From CAZQFV01 sp964592645 (GTDB lineage: Bacteria; Chloroflexota; Chloroflexia; DTKN01), in the NCBI GenBank assembly GCA_964592645.1, contig CAZQFV010000002.1:1-64000 (forward strand): 64,000 nt of DNA. The letters are read 5' to 3'. The position numbers were made by a program, and so were the translations under genes. Of the stretch, positions 41,562 through 49,652 are shown piece by piece. Numbering within the stretch: position 1 is the stretch's first letter; each line of letters opens with the position of its first letter. The notes under the pieces were generated by a model that saw nothing but the letters and a program-made list of their open reading frames with translations, made no database searches and had not been told where the DNA came from.

Positions 41562-42734
41562 CTAGGGCGCTGCCGCGTAGCGGATGACCACCATCCCCGC
41601 CGGCAGGTCCTCCCGTAGGATGCCCTGCAGCCGCTCCGTCAGCACGTCGGGCACGGCCACGGTATGGGGATCGCCGTCGGAGATATAGCGCAGCTCGGGG
41701 TGGTCCGCGAAGAATGTCAGCCAGTAGTCCAACTCGTCCTGGATGGCCTGGGTGCGGCGGATGTGGTAGGGGTCAAAGTTCATCGAGAACGGGCTCGGGG
41801 AAGCGCCGCCGGACACCTCCACGGCGCCCAGGAAGTCGTAGTGCAGGTCCTCCCAGTCGCCGGCGTGGATCAGGCTCTCGTCGGCCGGGTACATGCCCAG
41901 CGGGATGGAGAGCGAGTTGACCTCGTAGCCGGGAACCATCTCCTCGATGCGGGTCTCGGAGTTGGCCAGTTGCCAGTGCGCCTGTTCCACCGTGCCCTGG
42001 TCCAGGCGGAAGTGCGATACGGTGTGCGAGCCGATCTCAAAGCCCAGGGCGACCATCTCCTGCAGCTTCTTCGCGGCCCAATCCGGCTGGCCGAAGACGA
42101 CACGGTCGGGCATGTCGACGTCGAGCAGGATGAAGAAGGTGGCCCGTGGGCGCCAGTCGTCGGGGTAGCGGCGAGCGGCGTCGACCAGCATCCCGCAGGC
42201 GCTGCGGGGGTCCAGGGTGGTGCCGTCGTCCAGGTAGCGGCACTGGCCGGAGGAGGAGTCGTCGAAGGTGAGGACGATGGGCGATTTGCCGGCCGGCACG
42301 TCGATGTATCCCTGGGCCAGGTCGGACAGGTTGATGGGGTAGTAGCCGGCGGCGATGAGCCGCTCGACGTCGGCGGCAAAGTTGTCCGGCGTGCGGCTCC
42401 AGCGGCCCTCGGGCTCCTCGATCAGGTGGTACTCCAGCACCAGGATCCAGCCGATCTCGTTGGCCCTGATGCTCTGGAGGAAAGCCACGGGGTCGGGGGT
42501 GGGCGACGGCGTAGCCGTGGGCGTGGGGGTGGCGGTGGGCGTGGGGGTAGCCGTGGGGGCCGGCGTGGCCGTGATCACCGGGACGGTGGGTATGACGGCC
42601 GGCACCGGCGTCTCCACCGTTCCGCAGGCCGCCAGGAACAGGGCCAGGGCGCCCAGGAGGAGACCGATGGGGAGACGGGAAGGCGGGGTGACGGGGTGAC
42701 GAGGAGCAAAAGGTTCGCAACGTGCTGAGCGCAT
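41562..42734 (-). CDS. Polysaccharide deacetylase-family lipoprotein
   Basis: A 390-residue NodB-like protein. A signal with lipobox (LGALALFLAAC, Cys near 37) is followed by a Thr/Pro repeat stalk (PTATPTPTATPTPT). The NodB domain has IVLTFDDSSSG, where the two Asp residues include the catalytic base and a metal ligand, and GSHTVSHFRL with the zinc histidines. It probably deacetylates a cell-surface or peptidoglycan N-acetylhexosamine. GGAGG precedes the ATG before RSARCEPF. Part of the N-terminal region (HPVTPPSRLPI) is encoded by a CT/GA-rich repeat also found elsewhere in the window. Confidence 0.88.
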   Translation of the reverse strand: MRSARCEPFAPRHPVTPPSRLPIGLLLGALALFLAACGTVETPVPAVIPTVPVITATPAPTATPTPTATPTPTATPSPTPDPVAFLQSIRANEIGWILVLEYHLIEEPEGRWSRTPDNFAADVERLIAAGYYPINLSDLAQGYIDVPAGKSPIVLTFDDSSSGQCRYLDDGTTLDPRSACGMLVDAARRYPDDWRPRATFFILLDVDMPDRVVFGQPDWAAKKLQEMVALGFEIGSHTVSHFRLDQGTVEQAHWQLANSETRIEEMVPGYEVNSLSIPLGMYPADESLIHAGDWEDLHYDFLGAVEVSGGASPSPFSMNFDPYHIRRTQAIQDELDYWLTFFADHPELRYISDGDPHTVAVPDVLTERLQGILREDLPAGMVVIRYAAAP

Positions 42735-42815
42735 CCATACCTCCAGAAGCCAAATCCTGCTGATCATTGCTCCAAAGGGGCCTGCCTTTCCCCGGCTCCT
42801 TGTCTTCCCCTCTCC

Positions 42816-44153
42816 TCATCCCTCGGTCTCTTCCTCCTCCTCCGTCTCCCCGTCTTCCTCGAATCGCTCCTGGCGCTCCTTCCAGTAGAGCTCGGCCGTC
42901 CCGATGCGCACCAGGTCGCCGTCCTGCACGCCGGCCTGGCGCAGGGCCGCTTCTATGCCCATCGCCCGGAGCACACGCTGGAAGCGCATGGCGGCGTCAT
43001 AGTTGTCGAAATTGGTCATGGCGGCGGTGCGCTCGATCCGCACGCCGCGGACGCGCCAGCCGTCTTCCTCGCGGCAGACGGCAAAGGCCCGCTCGTCCGC
43101 TGCCGGCGGAACCAGGACGAGCGTCTCCCGGCGCGGTGCCAGGTCGTAGGCCGGCGGCATGGCGGTCAGCAGGGCCGCGGCCCGGTTCATCAGCGCCTGG
43201 ACCCCCTGTCCGGTGGCGGCAGAGATGGCAAAAAAGTCTTCCTCCGGCACGGGGAGCGCCGCCCGGAGCGCGGCGAGGCGCTCGCCGGCCGCCGGCAGGT
43301 CTATCTTGTTCACGGCGACGATCTGGCGGCGTTCGGCCAGCGCCGGGCTGTAGAGGGCCAGCTCGTGGTTGGTGGCGTGATAGTCCTCCAGCGGGTCGCG
43401 GCCGTCCACGCCGGCGCCGTCGAGGATGTGGATGAGCAGGCGGGTGCGCTCGACATGGCGCAGGAACTCTAGCCCCAGGCCGGCCCCCTGGGCGGCCCCG
43501 GCGATCAGGCCCGGGATATCGGCGATGATGAAGGAAAAGTCGCCCACGGTGACGACGCCGAGGTTCGGCGAGAGGGTGGTGAAGGGATAGGGAGCGATCT
43601 TGGGCCGGGCGGCGCTGACCGCCGCCAGCAGGGTCGACTTGCCGGCGTTGGGATAGCCGACCAGCCCGACATCGGCGATGATCTTGAGCTCCAGCTCCAG
43701 GGCCCGCTCCTCGGCCGGCGCGCCGCGCTCGGCGAAGCGTGGAGCCTGCCGCGTGGCGGTCTTGAAGGCGGCATTGCCATGCCCCCCGCGTCCGCCGCGG
43801 GCCACGAGCAGGCGCTGACCGGGGACCAGCAGGTCGGCGACATACTGCGCCTCGTCGCCGACGCCGCGCACGACGGTGCCGGGAGGCACGGGCACCTCCA
43901 GGTCGGCGCCGTTGCGCCCGCGGCGGAGCGACCTGCCGCCCGGCTCCCCGTCCGCGGCGCGAAAGTGCTGGCGGTGCTGAAAGGCAATCAGCGTGTTGAC
44001 GTGGGCGTCCACGACCAGGTAGACATGGCCGCCGTGGCCGCCGTCGCCGCCGTCGGGCCCGCCGAAGGGGACATATTTCTCGCGGCGGAAAGAGGCATGG
44101 CCGTCGCCGCCGCGACCGGATTTTACATAGATTTTGGCGCGATCGTAGAGCAT
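42816..44153 (-). CDS. obgE: GTPase Obg
   Basis: A 445-residue essential ribosome-assembly GTPase. The glycine-rich OBG fold (about 1-160; KSGRGGDGHASFRREKYVP) is followed by the G domain with GYPNAGKSTLL, DIPGLIAGAAQGAGLG and NKID, and an OCT domain (about 345-425; TNFDNYDAAMRFQRVLRAMG). The C-terminal tail is a run of Glu (EEEEETEG). The ATG follows GGAG. It is transcribed from TTGATC-17-TACAAT, divergent from the pentapeptide-repeat gene. rpmA and rplU, common upstream partners, are absent. Confidence 0.96.
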   Translation of the reverse strand: MLYDRAKIYVKSGRGGDGHASFRREKYVPFGGPDGGDGGHGGHVYLVVDAHVNTLIAFQHRQHFRAADGEPGGRSLRRGRNGADLEVPVPPGTVVRGVGDEAQYVADLLVPGQRLLVARGGRGGHGNAAFKTATRQAPRFAERGAPAEERALELELKIIADVGLVGYPNAGKSTLLAAVSAARPKIAPYPFTTLSPNLGVVTVGDFSFIIADIPGLIAGAAQGAGLGLEFLRHVERTRLLIHILDGAGVDGRDPLEDYHATNHELALYSPALAERRQIVAVNKIDLPAAGERLAALRAALPVPEEDFFAISAATGQGVQALMNRAAALLTAMPPAYDLAPRRETLVLVPPAADERAFAVCREEDGWRVRGVRIERTAAMTNFDNYDAAMRFQRVLRAMGIEAALRQAGVQDGDLVRIGTAELYWKERQERFEEDGETEEEEETEG

Positions 44154-44181
44154 AGCGGAACTCCGGCGAAACGTGCTGCGT

Positions 44182-44210
44182 ATTGTACCATAACATTGTC
44201 TGGTGATCAA
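44182..44210 (-). promoter_or_regulatory. Promoter of obgE
   Basis: Minus-strand TTGATC (44210-44205), 17 bp, TACAAT (44187-44182). Its -35 is 22 bp from that of the divergent pentapeptide-repeat gene. Confidence 0.7.
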
Positions 44211-44232
44211 ATTGCCCACCTCGGGGCGCGCC

Positions 44233-44261
44233 TTGACGAAGGGGGCGCTTGGGTCTATAAT
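44233..44261 (+). promoter_or_regulatory. Promoter of pentapeptide-repeat gene
   Basis: Plus-strand TTGACG (44233-44238), 17 bp, TATAAT (44256-44261). Confidence 0.8.
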
Positions 44262-44311
44262 GGAGCTCGCTTCACGGGACCCGGCCGGCATCCGGCCGGA
44301 CGAGGGTACCG

Positions 44312-44917
44312 ATGGCCGAGAAAGACGATACGCTGAAATCCCCAGGGAGCAAGCGCCGGCCGGAACGGGTGCGCTATCCGGCTATAGCCGCCCTGGTGTC
44401 GCCGCAGCCGCTCCCGGCGGAGGAGTTTGCCGAGATCCTCGCCCGGCACCGCGAGTTCATCGCCGGCGGCGGCGGGGGAGGCCAATGGCACACCTATGCC
44501 ACCGGTGGGCCGGCCACCGGCGTTGTCTTTGGCGTTTACCTGGGGCCGGAACGGGAAGGGGCGGCCGGGGCCCAGGCAGAACTGCAGCACGCCCGCCTGG
44601 AGGGGCTGAACCTGCGCGGCGTGCAGTTGCCCTACGCCAACCTGTGCGGCGTCTGCTGCCGCGGCCAAGACCTGCGCGGGGCCAACCTCTCCGGCAGCCT
44701 GATCACCGACGCCGACCTCAGCGGCTCGAACCTGGAGGGGGCCGACCTCTCCGGGGCCGACCTCTCGCGCTCCGACCTGGCGCGCTGCAACCTGCGCGAC
44801 GCCGACCTCTCGCGTGCCGATTTCGAACATGCCGATCTGACCGGGGCGGACCTGCGCGGAGCACGCCTGGAGGGAGCGCGCTTCGCCGGGGCGCAGATGC
44901 AAAAGGTGTTGCGTTAG
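44312..44917 (+). CDS. Pentapeptide-repeat protein
   Basis: A 201-residue protein. The N-terminal half (1-90) is a non-repeat region; the C-terminal half has about 16 tandem A(D/N)LxX repeats (for example GADLSGADLSRSDLARCNL), which fold as a right-handed quadrilateral beta-helix. Two cysteines sit at the first turn (CGVCC). Such proteins can mimic DNA and protect gyrase, or simply act as scaffolds; nothing here decides. It shares a transcript with the DUF4126 membrane protein that starts 9 nt later. Confidence 0.88.
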   Translation: MAEKDDTLKSPGSKRRPERVRYPAIAALVSPQPLPAEEFAEILARHREFIAGGGGGGQWHTYATGGPATGVVFGVYLGPEREGAAGAQAELQHARLEGLNLRGVQLPYANLCGVCCRGQDLRGANLSGSLITDADLSGSNLEGADLSGADLSRSDLARCNLRDADLSRADFEHADLTGADLRGARLEGARFAGAQMQKVLR

Positions 44918-44926
44918 GGGGTATGG

Positions 44927-45472
44927 ATGGACGGCCCGCTGCCCCTCCTCACGTTGCTCGCCGCGCTCCTGTTGGCCGCGCCGGCCGGCCTGAACCCCTA
45001 CCTGCCGCTGTTGATGGTCGCCGCCATGGCCCGTTTCAGCAGCTTCTACCAGCCGGCACCGGCCCTGGGCTTCCTGGGCAGCACCTGGTTCCTGGTGTTG
45101 GCCGGCGTCCTCTTCCTGGCCAACACGCTCCTGGACAAGGCCTTTGTCCCCGGCGATTCGTTGCCTGTTCCCCCGGCCCGGCGCAGCCGCCGCCTGTGGC
45201 TTGGTGCCCTGCACGACCTGGGGCAGATGCTCCTGGGGCCGGCCTCCGGCGCGCTCCTGGCAGGGGCCACGAGCCGCTTTTTCCCCGCCGGATGGTTCCT
45301 GGCCGCTCCTATGCTGGGCGCCCTGCTGGCCGCCCTGGTCTACACGGGGAAACGCGCTCTGCGCCACCGCCTGGCCGGCCGCTGGGGCCCCTTCACCAAC
45401 CTGCTCCTCAGCCTCCTGGAAGATGGAGCCGTGGTCTTTACCTGCCTGGCCGGCCTGCTCCTGCTGCGCTAG
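44927..45472 (+). CDS. DUF4126-family membrane protein
   Basis: A 181-residue integral membrane protein with four or five hydrophobic segments. The N-terminal AAPAGLNPYLPLLMVAAMAR and the C-terminal LSLLEDGAVVFTCLAGLLLL, with the conserved Glu-Asp, are typical of DUF4126. It is coupled to the pentapeptide-repeat gene (9 nt gap). Function of the family is unknown. Confidence 0.82.
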   Translation: MDGPLPLLTLLAALLLAAPAGLNPYLPLLMVAAMARFSSFYQPAPALGFLGSTWFLVLAGVLFLANTLLDKAFVPGDSLPVPPARRSRRLWLGALHDLGQMLLGPASGALLAGATSRFFPAGWFLAAPMLGALLAALVYTGKRALRHRLAGRWGPFTNLLLSLLEDGAVVFTCLAGLLLLR

Positions 45473-45525
45473 GAACTGTCACACTCCTGTAATCTTTCCG
45501 GGCAGCAGGGGATGGGTCCTTTTGG

Positions 45526-45531
45526 TATAAT
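45526..45531 (+). promoter_or_regulatory. Possible -10 of the 74-residue gene
   Basis: TATAAT preceded by TGG (extended -10 form). No good -35 lies at the right distance. The next start codon is about 107 bp away. Confidence 0.4.
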
Positions 45532-45637
45532 CCGGATTGCTTCGCTCGGACGCTCCTGTACATCTCTGTCCTGGATCCGGCCACTGTTCGTGAAGCCGCT
45601 TGTACAGGGATGCCCTTGACCTTTTTTCGGGGGTTCC

Positions 45638-45862
45638 ATGGAAGCAAACGGCCTGGCAGCCGAGTTCATTGCCTTTTGCCTGCGGCGGTGCCCCGCCCGC
45701 TGGCCCGAGATCTATGACGAGATGTGCTGGGTGGCCGGCCGCAGGCTCTTCCAGGGCCTGGGCTATGCCGAACTCTCCCAGGCTGGGCTGACCCTGGACC
45801 TGACCACCATAGGCCGCCTGCGGCGCATGGTGGAGCAGGTTGCAGACCAGGCCGGCGCCTGA
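45638..45862 (+). CDS. Small protein of unknown function
   Basis: A 74-residue, mainly helical protein (LAAEFIAFCLRRCPARWPEI and LTTIGRLRRMVEQVADQ). I recognise no family. It has a purine-rich GGGGG before the ATG, its own weak promoter and a perfect 12-bp terminator-like hairpin behind it, which supports its being a real gene. The composition (Trp, Cys and amphipathic helices) could suit a small regulatory or adaptor protein; there is no direct evidence. Confidence 0.6.
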   Translation: MEANGLAAEFIAFCLRRCPARWPEIYDEMCWVAGRRLFQGLGYAELSQAGLTLDLTTIGRLRRMVEQVADQAGA

Positions 45863-45910
45863 CGGCGGAGGGACAAACAGCCCCGCCAGGTAATGGGGAG
45901 ATGGGTTCAC

Positions 45911-45937
45911 AGACACCAAGCCTTTGGCTTGGTGTCT
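45911..45937. terminator. Hairpin between small gene and convergent HAD gene
   Basis: AGACACCAAGCC (45911-45922) and GGCTTGGTGTCT (45926-45937) form a perfect 12-bp stem with a 3-nt loop followed by TTTA. It probably acts for both directions. Confidence 0.75.
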
Positions 45938-45967
45938 TTATGGTAGCCGAACCTCCTGGAGCCTCGG

Positions 45968-46621
45968 CTAAACGTTCCGGCCCCCGGGCCGGGCGGCGAT
46001 CTGGCGCACGATCGGGGGCACCTGGGCCGCGCTGGCGACAACCCAATCGGCGCTGTCTTGGGGCCCCTGGCCGACCAGCACCGTCGCCATTCCCACCGCT
46101 TTCCCCGCCCGCAGGTTGCGCAGGTTGTCGTCGATCAGCAGGCACTCCTCCCCCTGGGCCGGCAGCTCCTCCAGGAGGATCTGGTAGGCCTCCGGGTTGG
46201 GCTTGCAGAAGAAGCGCAGGGCATAGATATCCAGGATGCGCCGAAAGTGCCGCTCTACCCCCAGCACGGCGAGCACCCGCCGGGCGTACTCGGCCGTGGC
46301 GTTGGTAAAGATCACCTTCTCTTGCTCCATGGAGTCCAGCGTGGCATCCAGGGCCGGGTCGGGCTGCAGGTAGCGAGAGACATCGACATCGTGCACGTAG
46401 CGCAGGTAGTCGTCGGTGTCCACGCTGTGGTGCAACTGCAGGCCGCGCAGCGTGGTCCCGTAGCGCTCATAGTAGAGCTGCCGTATTTGGGGGACTTGCT
46501 CGCGGGGGAATCCGATGCGCTCCTCCAGGTACAGGTGGATGCGCCGGCCGACGTCGTAGAACAGGCCGGTGCGCGGCGGGTAGAGGGTCTCGTCCAGGTC
46601 GAATACCAGGAATCGCAGCAT
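45968..46621 (-). CDS. HAD-family hydrolase (pyrimidine 5'-nucleotidase type)
   Basis: A 217-residue HAD phosphatase. Motif I is VFDLDETLYPP (Asp8/Asp10 region), motif II is VIFTNAT, the motif III lysine is in FFCKPNPEAY and motif IV is LLIDDNLRNLRAGKAVG. DLDETLYP and the small helical cap match the SDT1/YjjG-like pyrimidine 5'-nucleotidase group. GGAG precedes the ATG. A second start (MCYN) 19 codons upstream has no ribosome site. It is a single gene; the natural substrate may be UMP, CMP or a damaged nucleotide. Confidence 0.88.
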   Translation of the reverse strand: MLRFLVFDLDETLYPPRTGLFYDVGRRIHLYLEERIGFPREQVPQIRQLYYERYGTTLRGLQLHHSVDTDDYLRYVHDVDVSRYLQPDPALDATLDSMEQEKVIFTNATAEYARRVLAVLGVERHFRRILDIYALRFFCKPNPEAYQILLEELPAQGEECLLIDDNLRNLRAGKAVGMATVLVGQGPQDSADWVVASAAQVPPIVRQIAARPGGRNV

Positions 46622-46666
46622 AGTCCAACTCTCCGGGCGGCTTGGCCTGCTCAGACAGGCCGGCCC

Positions 46667-46675
46667 ATTATAGCA
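46667..46675 (-). promoter_or_regulatory. Extended -10 promoter of HAD gene
   Basis: Minus-strand TGCTATAAT (46675-46667) is an extended -10. The -35 position (46695-46690, TAGAGC) is poor. Confidence 0.5.
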
Positions 46676-46792
46676 CAACTGCTAACAAAGCTCTAATGTC
46701 CCGCTACGGGTTCTCTAACGCGCCCGGGGTAAGGTGTAGGCTGTCAAGTCTGAAGGTCAGATGACTTTAGAGATGACACAAGGAGGTGTGAA

Positions 46793-47242
46793 ATGGCTGG
46801 ACTGGTACGTTGGAACCCGATGCGTGAGATCACGCGGATGCAGGACATGATGGATCGTCTCTTCGAGGAGGGCTTTTTCCGCCCGTGGGGTTGGGGCCTG
46901 GCTCGCCAGGAGGGGGTGGGCCTGATCCCGCTGGACATCCACGAGACCAACGACGAGTACATCGTCAAGGCGCCGATGCCCGGGGTCACCTCGGACAAGC
47001 TGGAGATCACCTTCGAGGCGGGCGTGCTGACCATCCGCGGCGAGGTGGTGGAGGAGAAGCAGGTGCAGGGCGAGTGCATCCTGCAGGAGCGGGTCTATGG
47101 CAAGTTTGCCCGCTCGATCAGCCTCCCGGGGCCGGTGGTCTCTGACAAGATCTCGGCCAACCTCAAAGACGGGGTGCTCACCCTGCGCATCCCCAAGGCG
47201 GAGGAAGTCAAGCCGAAAAAGATCTCCGTCAAGGTGGAGTAA
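46793..47242 (+). CDS. hsp20: Small heat-shock protein (Hsp20/alpha-crystallin)
   Basis: A 149-residue holdase chaperone. The N-terminal arm has MREITRMQDMMDRLFEEGFF, typical of bacterial Hsp20. The alpha-crystallin domain (about 42-135) has IPLDIHETNDEYIVKAPMPG, GVLTIRGEVVEE and ANLKDGVLTLRIPKAE. The C-terminal anchor is short (KKISVKVE) with an I-x-V motif. AAGGAGG precedes the ATG. No CIRCE inverted repeat is found upstream. A 26-bp perfect hairpin follows. Confidence 0.94.
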   Translation: MAGLVRWNPMREITRMQDMMDRLFEEGFFRPWGWGLARQEGVGLIPLDIHETNDEYIVKAPMPGVTSDKLEITFEAGVLTIRGEVVEEKQVQGECILQERVYGKFARSISLPGPVVSDKISANLKDGVLTLRIPKAEEVKPKKISVKVE

Positions 47243-47255
47243 AGAAGCAAGGAGC

Positions 47256-47314
47256 AGTACAAAAGAAGCAGGATGCAGGAGCGGTTCCCTCCTGCATCCT
47301 GCTTCTTTTGTACT
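47256..47314. terminator. Exceptional 26-bp perfect hairpin
   Basis: 47256-47281 is the exact reverse complement of 47289-47314, with a 7-nt loop. It separates convergent hsp20 and a metallopeptidase-like gene whose stop codon lies in the right arm. It is much longer than needed for termination. Confidence 0.75.
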
Positions 47315-47954
47315 AATCCCCCAGGTCTCTCCTTGTCCACCAGGCCGGATGTCCCCACAGCCCCAGGTTGATCCAGGGGCCCAGGAGGAGGTTCGAGGCG
47401 ATGTCGGCCGGCCGGCGGCGGTCGAACCAGGTCCAGGGCTGGAACAGGCGCGGCGGGGTGTGCCGGCGGCGGGCGGCGATCCAATCGGCCAGCGACTGCC
47501 CCCGGGCCGGGAAGCGCGCCCGCGCCAGCAGCTCGGCCTTCTCCGGCGGAGTGCCGGCTGCCAGCAGCATCTCCTGGTAGGCCCGGCCGCCGACCCGGTC
47601 GCAGTAGTACTCCTCTTCCGATGAATCGAACCCGTGGCTGTTCCAGAGGGCGTGCCCCAGCTCGTGGGCGACGATCGCCGCCCCTTCTATCGTCGGCCGG
47701 ACGTGATCGGGGTTGAGCAGCACGATGTAGTTGATGGGCAGCGCCAATGTAAGGCCGGCAAAGCCCAGCCGGCCGATGGCCCGGGACCAGACCATGGCCG
47801 GGCGCCCGCGCTGTATGTACTCCAGAAGCTGCCGGCAGACGCTATCCCTCCCGCCGGCCTGCGCCGCCGGGAGGAACTGCCGCAGCACGGCCTTGATCTG
47901 GTTCTCGTAGCGCCAGCCCGCGATCAGGGCCGGCGATAGCTCGATCGCCTTCAA
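47313..47954 (-). CDS. Zincin-like metallopeptidase of unknown family
   Basis: A 213-residue protein with one hydrophobic segment (about 62-82; LGFAGLTLALPINYIVLL) followed by AAIVAHELGHALWNSHG, an HExxH zinc site (about 97-101), and EEEYYCDRVGGRAYQ with acidic residues that could supply the third ligand. The C-terminus is Trp-rich. The pattern suits an M48-like or ImmA-like cytoplasmic zincin, but I cannot name the family. Its stop is inside the 26-bp hairpin. The next gene upstream is the DUF885-type peptidase. Confidence 0.7.
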   Translation of the reverse strand: MKAIELSPALIAGWRYENQIKAVLRQFLPAAQAGGRDSVCRQLLEYIQRGRPAMVWSRAIGRLGFAGLTLALPINYIVLLNPDHVRPTIEGAAIVAHELGHALWNSHGFDSSEEEYYCDRVGGRAYQEMLLAAGTPPEKAELLARARFPARGQSLADWIAARRRHTPPRLFQPWTWFDRRRPADIASNLLLGPWINLGLWGHPAWWTRRDLGD

Positions 47955-48032
47955 CGGACCTGCTCCTCTTTGTCGTGGAACGGCGCTGGGACTCTCCCGC
48001 AGCCGGGGACCGCCCGGCAGCCTGCGTCTTCT

Positions 48033-49235
48033 CTACCTCTCCCCCAATGCAGCCAACTGCGACGGTGTCCACTGCTCCAGCAGCAGCCGCTTGAACAGCC
48101 CCCGCAGGTCTCCCGTCCGCGCCGCCGCCCGCTCGATCAGCACCTCGCCCGTGGCGTAGCAGAAGGTGTAGGCCCGGAACAGCGGCGACTGCATGAACGC
48201 CAGGCTGTGTTCGGCCTCCTCCCGCCGCCGCAGGGCGTACCGGGCGATGTACTCCACTACCTCGTCGGCCGGCCGGCCGCGCTCGTGCAGCAGCAGTGCC
48301 GCGTTCCCAGAGACGAAACGCAGCGCGTTGCTGGCCCGCTCCAGCCCCAAGGCCATCTCCTCCGCCGCCGGCGGCAGCCCGGCCAGCGGGTAGAGCGCCT
48401 CGTTCTTCCATCCGATGCGCTCCTCGTCGGTGAAGATCACCCGCCCGCCGGTGTTGGCGATGCCCTCCATCAGCACGCTCGTCGGCGCATGCAGCGGGGC
48501 AATCGCCGCCTCAGCGTAGCCCAGTTCCCGGTACAGGCGCCGCTCCTTCAACGTCATCTCCGTGTGATGCCCCGGGTAGGCCTCGTGCGCCAGCGTCTCC
48601 AGCAGCCCCGATGCCCGCAGCGGCAGGTCGGTGTTGAACTCGATCCGCGAACGCCCCCCGCCCAGGTACCAGTTGTAGGCGCCCCACGGCTGGCCCTCGA
48701 CCATGTGGATCTCGACCTCTTCCTCGGCCGGCAGGTCCACCAGTTCCCGCGTCCGCCGCCGCAGCTCCGGCAGCGCCGCGGCCAGCATCTCCTGGGCCTT
48801 TTCCTTCGGGACGATGAACCGATCGCGATAGGCCTGCAGCCGCTCCCCCAGCGGCCCCTCCCCCGGCAGGAAGCGCTCCAGCGCGCGGTGCGCCGCCAGG
48901 AACGTCTCCTCGTCCACCCACGCCGGGACGATGTCGAAACAGCGCTCCACCTCTTCCCGGTAGGGGAGCTGTTCCCCCCCAGCCTGGCGGGCCATCGTCT
49001 CCACCGCCCGCAACTGCTTCTCCAAAAAGTGCTCCCGCTCCGGCGCATAGCCCTGCCGCGGCAGCTCCCGCTGCAGCTCGGCAATGTCCGTCAGCAGCGC
49101 CGCCGGCGCACGCGGCGCCTCCTGCGCGGCCTGCTCGCGCAGCTCCGGCGGCCCGATGTAGGCGTCGACATAGCCCGGAATGTGCCGGTCCAGGCGCAGG
49201 ACGGCCAGCAGATAATGCTCACCCCATGTATCCAT
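48033..49235 (-). CDS. DUF885-type peptidase-like protein
   Basis: A 400-residue helical protein related to the DUF885 family. The key motif is TLAHEAYPGHHTEMT, an HExxxxH-type zinc site, with a downstream glutamate in VLMEGIANTGG about 38 residues on. Upstream, GAYNWYLGGGRSRIEFNTD forms the substrate strand. DUF885 proteins are usually 550-600 residues and secreted; this one is shorter and lacks a signal peptide. AAGGAG precedes the ATG. It lies after minE in the same direction (89 nt gap), so it may be read from the cell-division operon. Confidence 0.8.
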   Translation of the reverse strand: MDTWGEHYLLAVLRLDRHIPGYVDAYIGPPELREQAAQEAPRAPAALLTDIAELQRELPRQGYAPEREHFLEKQLRAVETMARQAGGEQLPYREEVERCFDIVPAWVDEETFLAAHRALERFLPGEGPLGERLQAYRDRFIVPKEKAQEMLAAALPELRRRTRELVDLPAEEEVEIHMVEGQPWGAYNWYLGGGRSRIEFNTDLPLRASGLLETLAHEAYPGHHTEMTLKERRLYRELGYAEAAIAPLHAPTSVLMEGIANTGGRVIFTDEERIGWKNEALYPLAGLPPAAEEMALGLERASNALRFVSGNAALLLHERGRPADEVVEYIARYALRRREEAEHSLAFMQSPLFRAYTFCYATGEVLIERAAARTGDLRGLFKRLLLEQWTPSQLAALGER

Positions 49236-49324
49236 GTGGACAGACTCCTTGTGGGACGGGGAATCGCCTCCGCCCAGGCGTAGACCCGCCCGCCGCCGGC
49301 GCTGGGGGTGCCGCGGCGGCCCGA

Positions 49325-49579
49325 CTAGCGGGCATGCGACCGGCGCACCGGGATGTTGGCCACCAGCCGGTCCTGGCGCTCGCTGCGCGTAACCTGGACG
49401 TCGATGCCGGCCTCGTCGATCTCCACGTACTTGGAGATGACGGCGATGATCTCGCTCTTCATGGTCTCCAGCAGTTGCGGCGAAAAGCCCCGGTCGTGGA
49501 CCAGGACCAACTGCAGCCGCTCCTTGGCGATGCTCGAGCTCCTGGGGCGCGGGCGAAAGAGCTTGCGTACCAATTCCAC
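49325..49579 (-). CDS. minE: Cell-division topological specificity factor MinE
   Basis: An 84-residue MinE. The MinD-contact region SSSIAKERLQLVLVHDRG is followed by a helix (PQLLETMKSEIIAVISKYV) and the dimer strand DEAGIDVQVTR. MinE stimulates MinD ATPase and makes the Min system oscillate or localise. The N-terminal membrane-targeting residues (MELVRKLFRPR) are basic and amphipathic. It follows minD by 73 nt. Presence of minE with minC and minD shows the full E. coli-type set rather than a DivIVA system. Confidence 0.93.
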   Translation of the reverse strand: MELVRKLFRPRPRSSSIAKERLQLVLVHDRGFSPQLLETMKSEIIAVISKYVEIDEAGIDVQVTRSERQDRLVANIPVRRSHAR

Positions 49580-49652
49580 TTCGTACCTCCATGTTTGGTG
49601 TGGTGCCGTCTCCCGGACAGCGCTGTGTTTCAGCGCCCAGACGTTTGAACGC

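Noticed and set aside
46680..46792. CIRCE heat-shock operator upstream of hsp20
   Set aside because: TTAGCACTC-N9-GAGTGCTAA is absent; only partial words such as CTGCTAAC occur.
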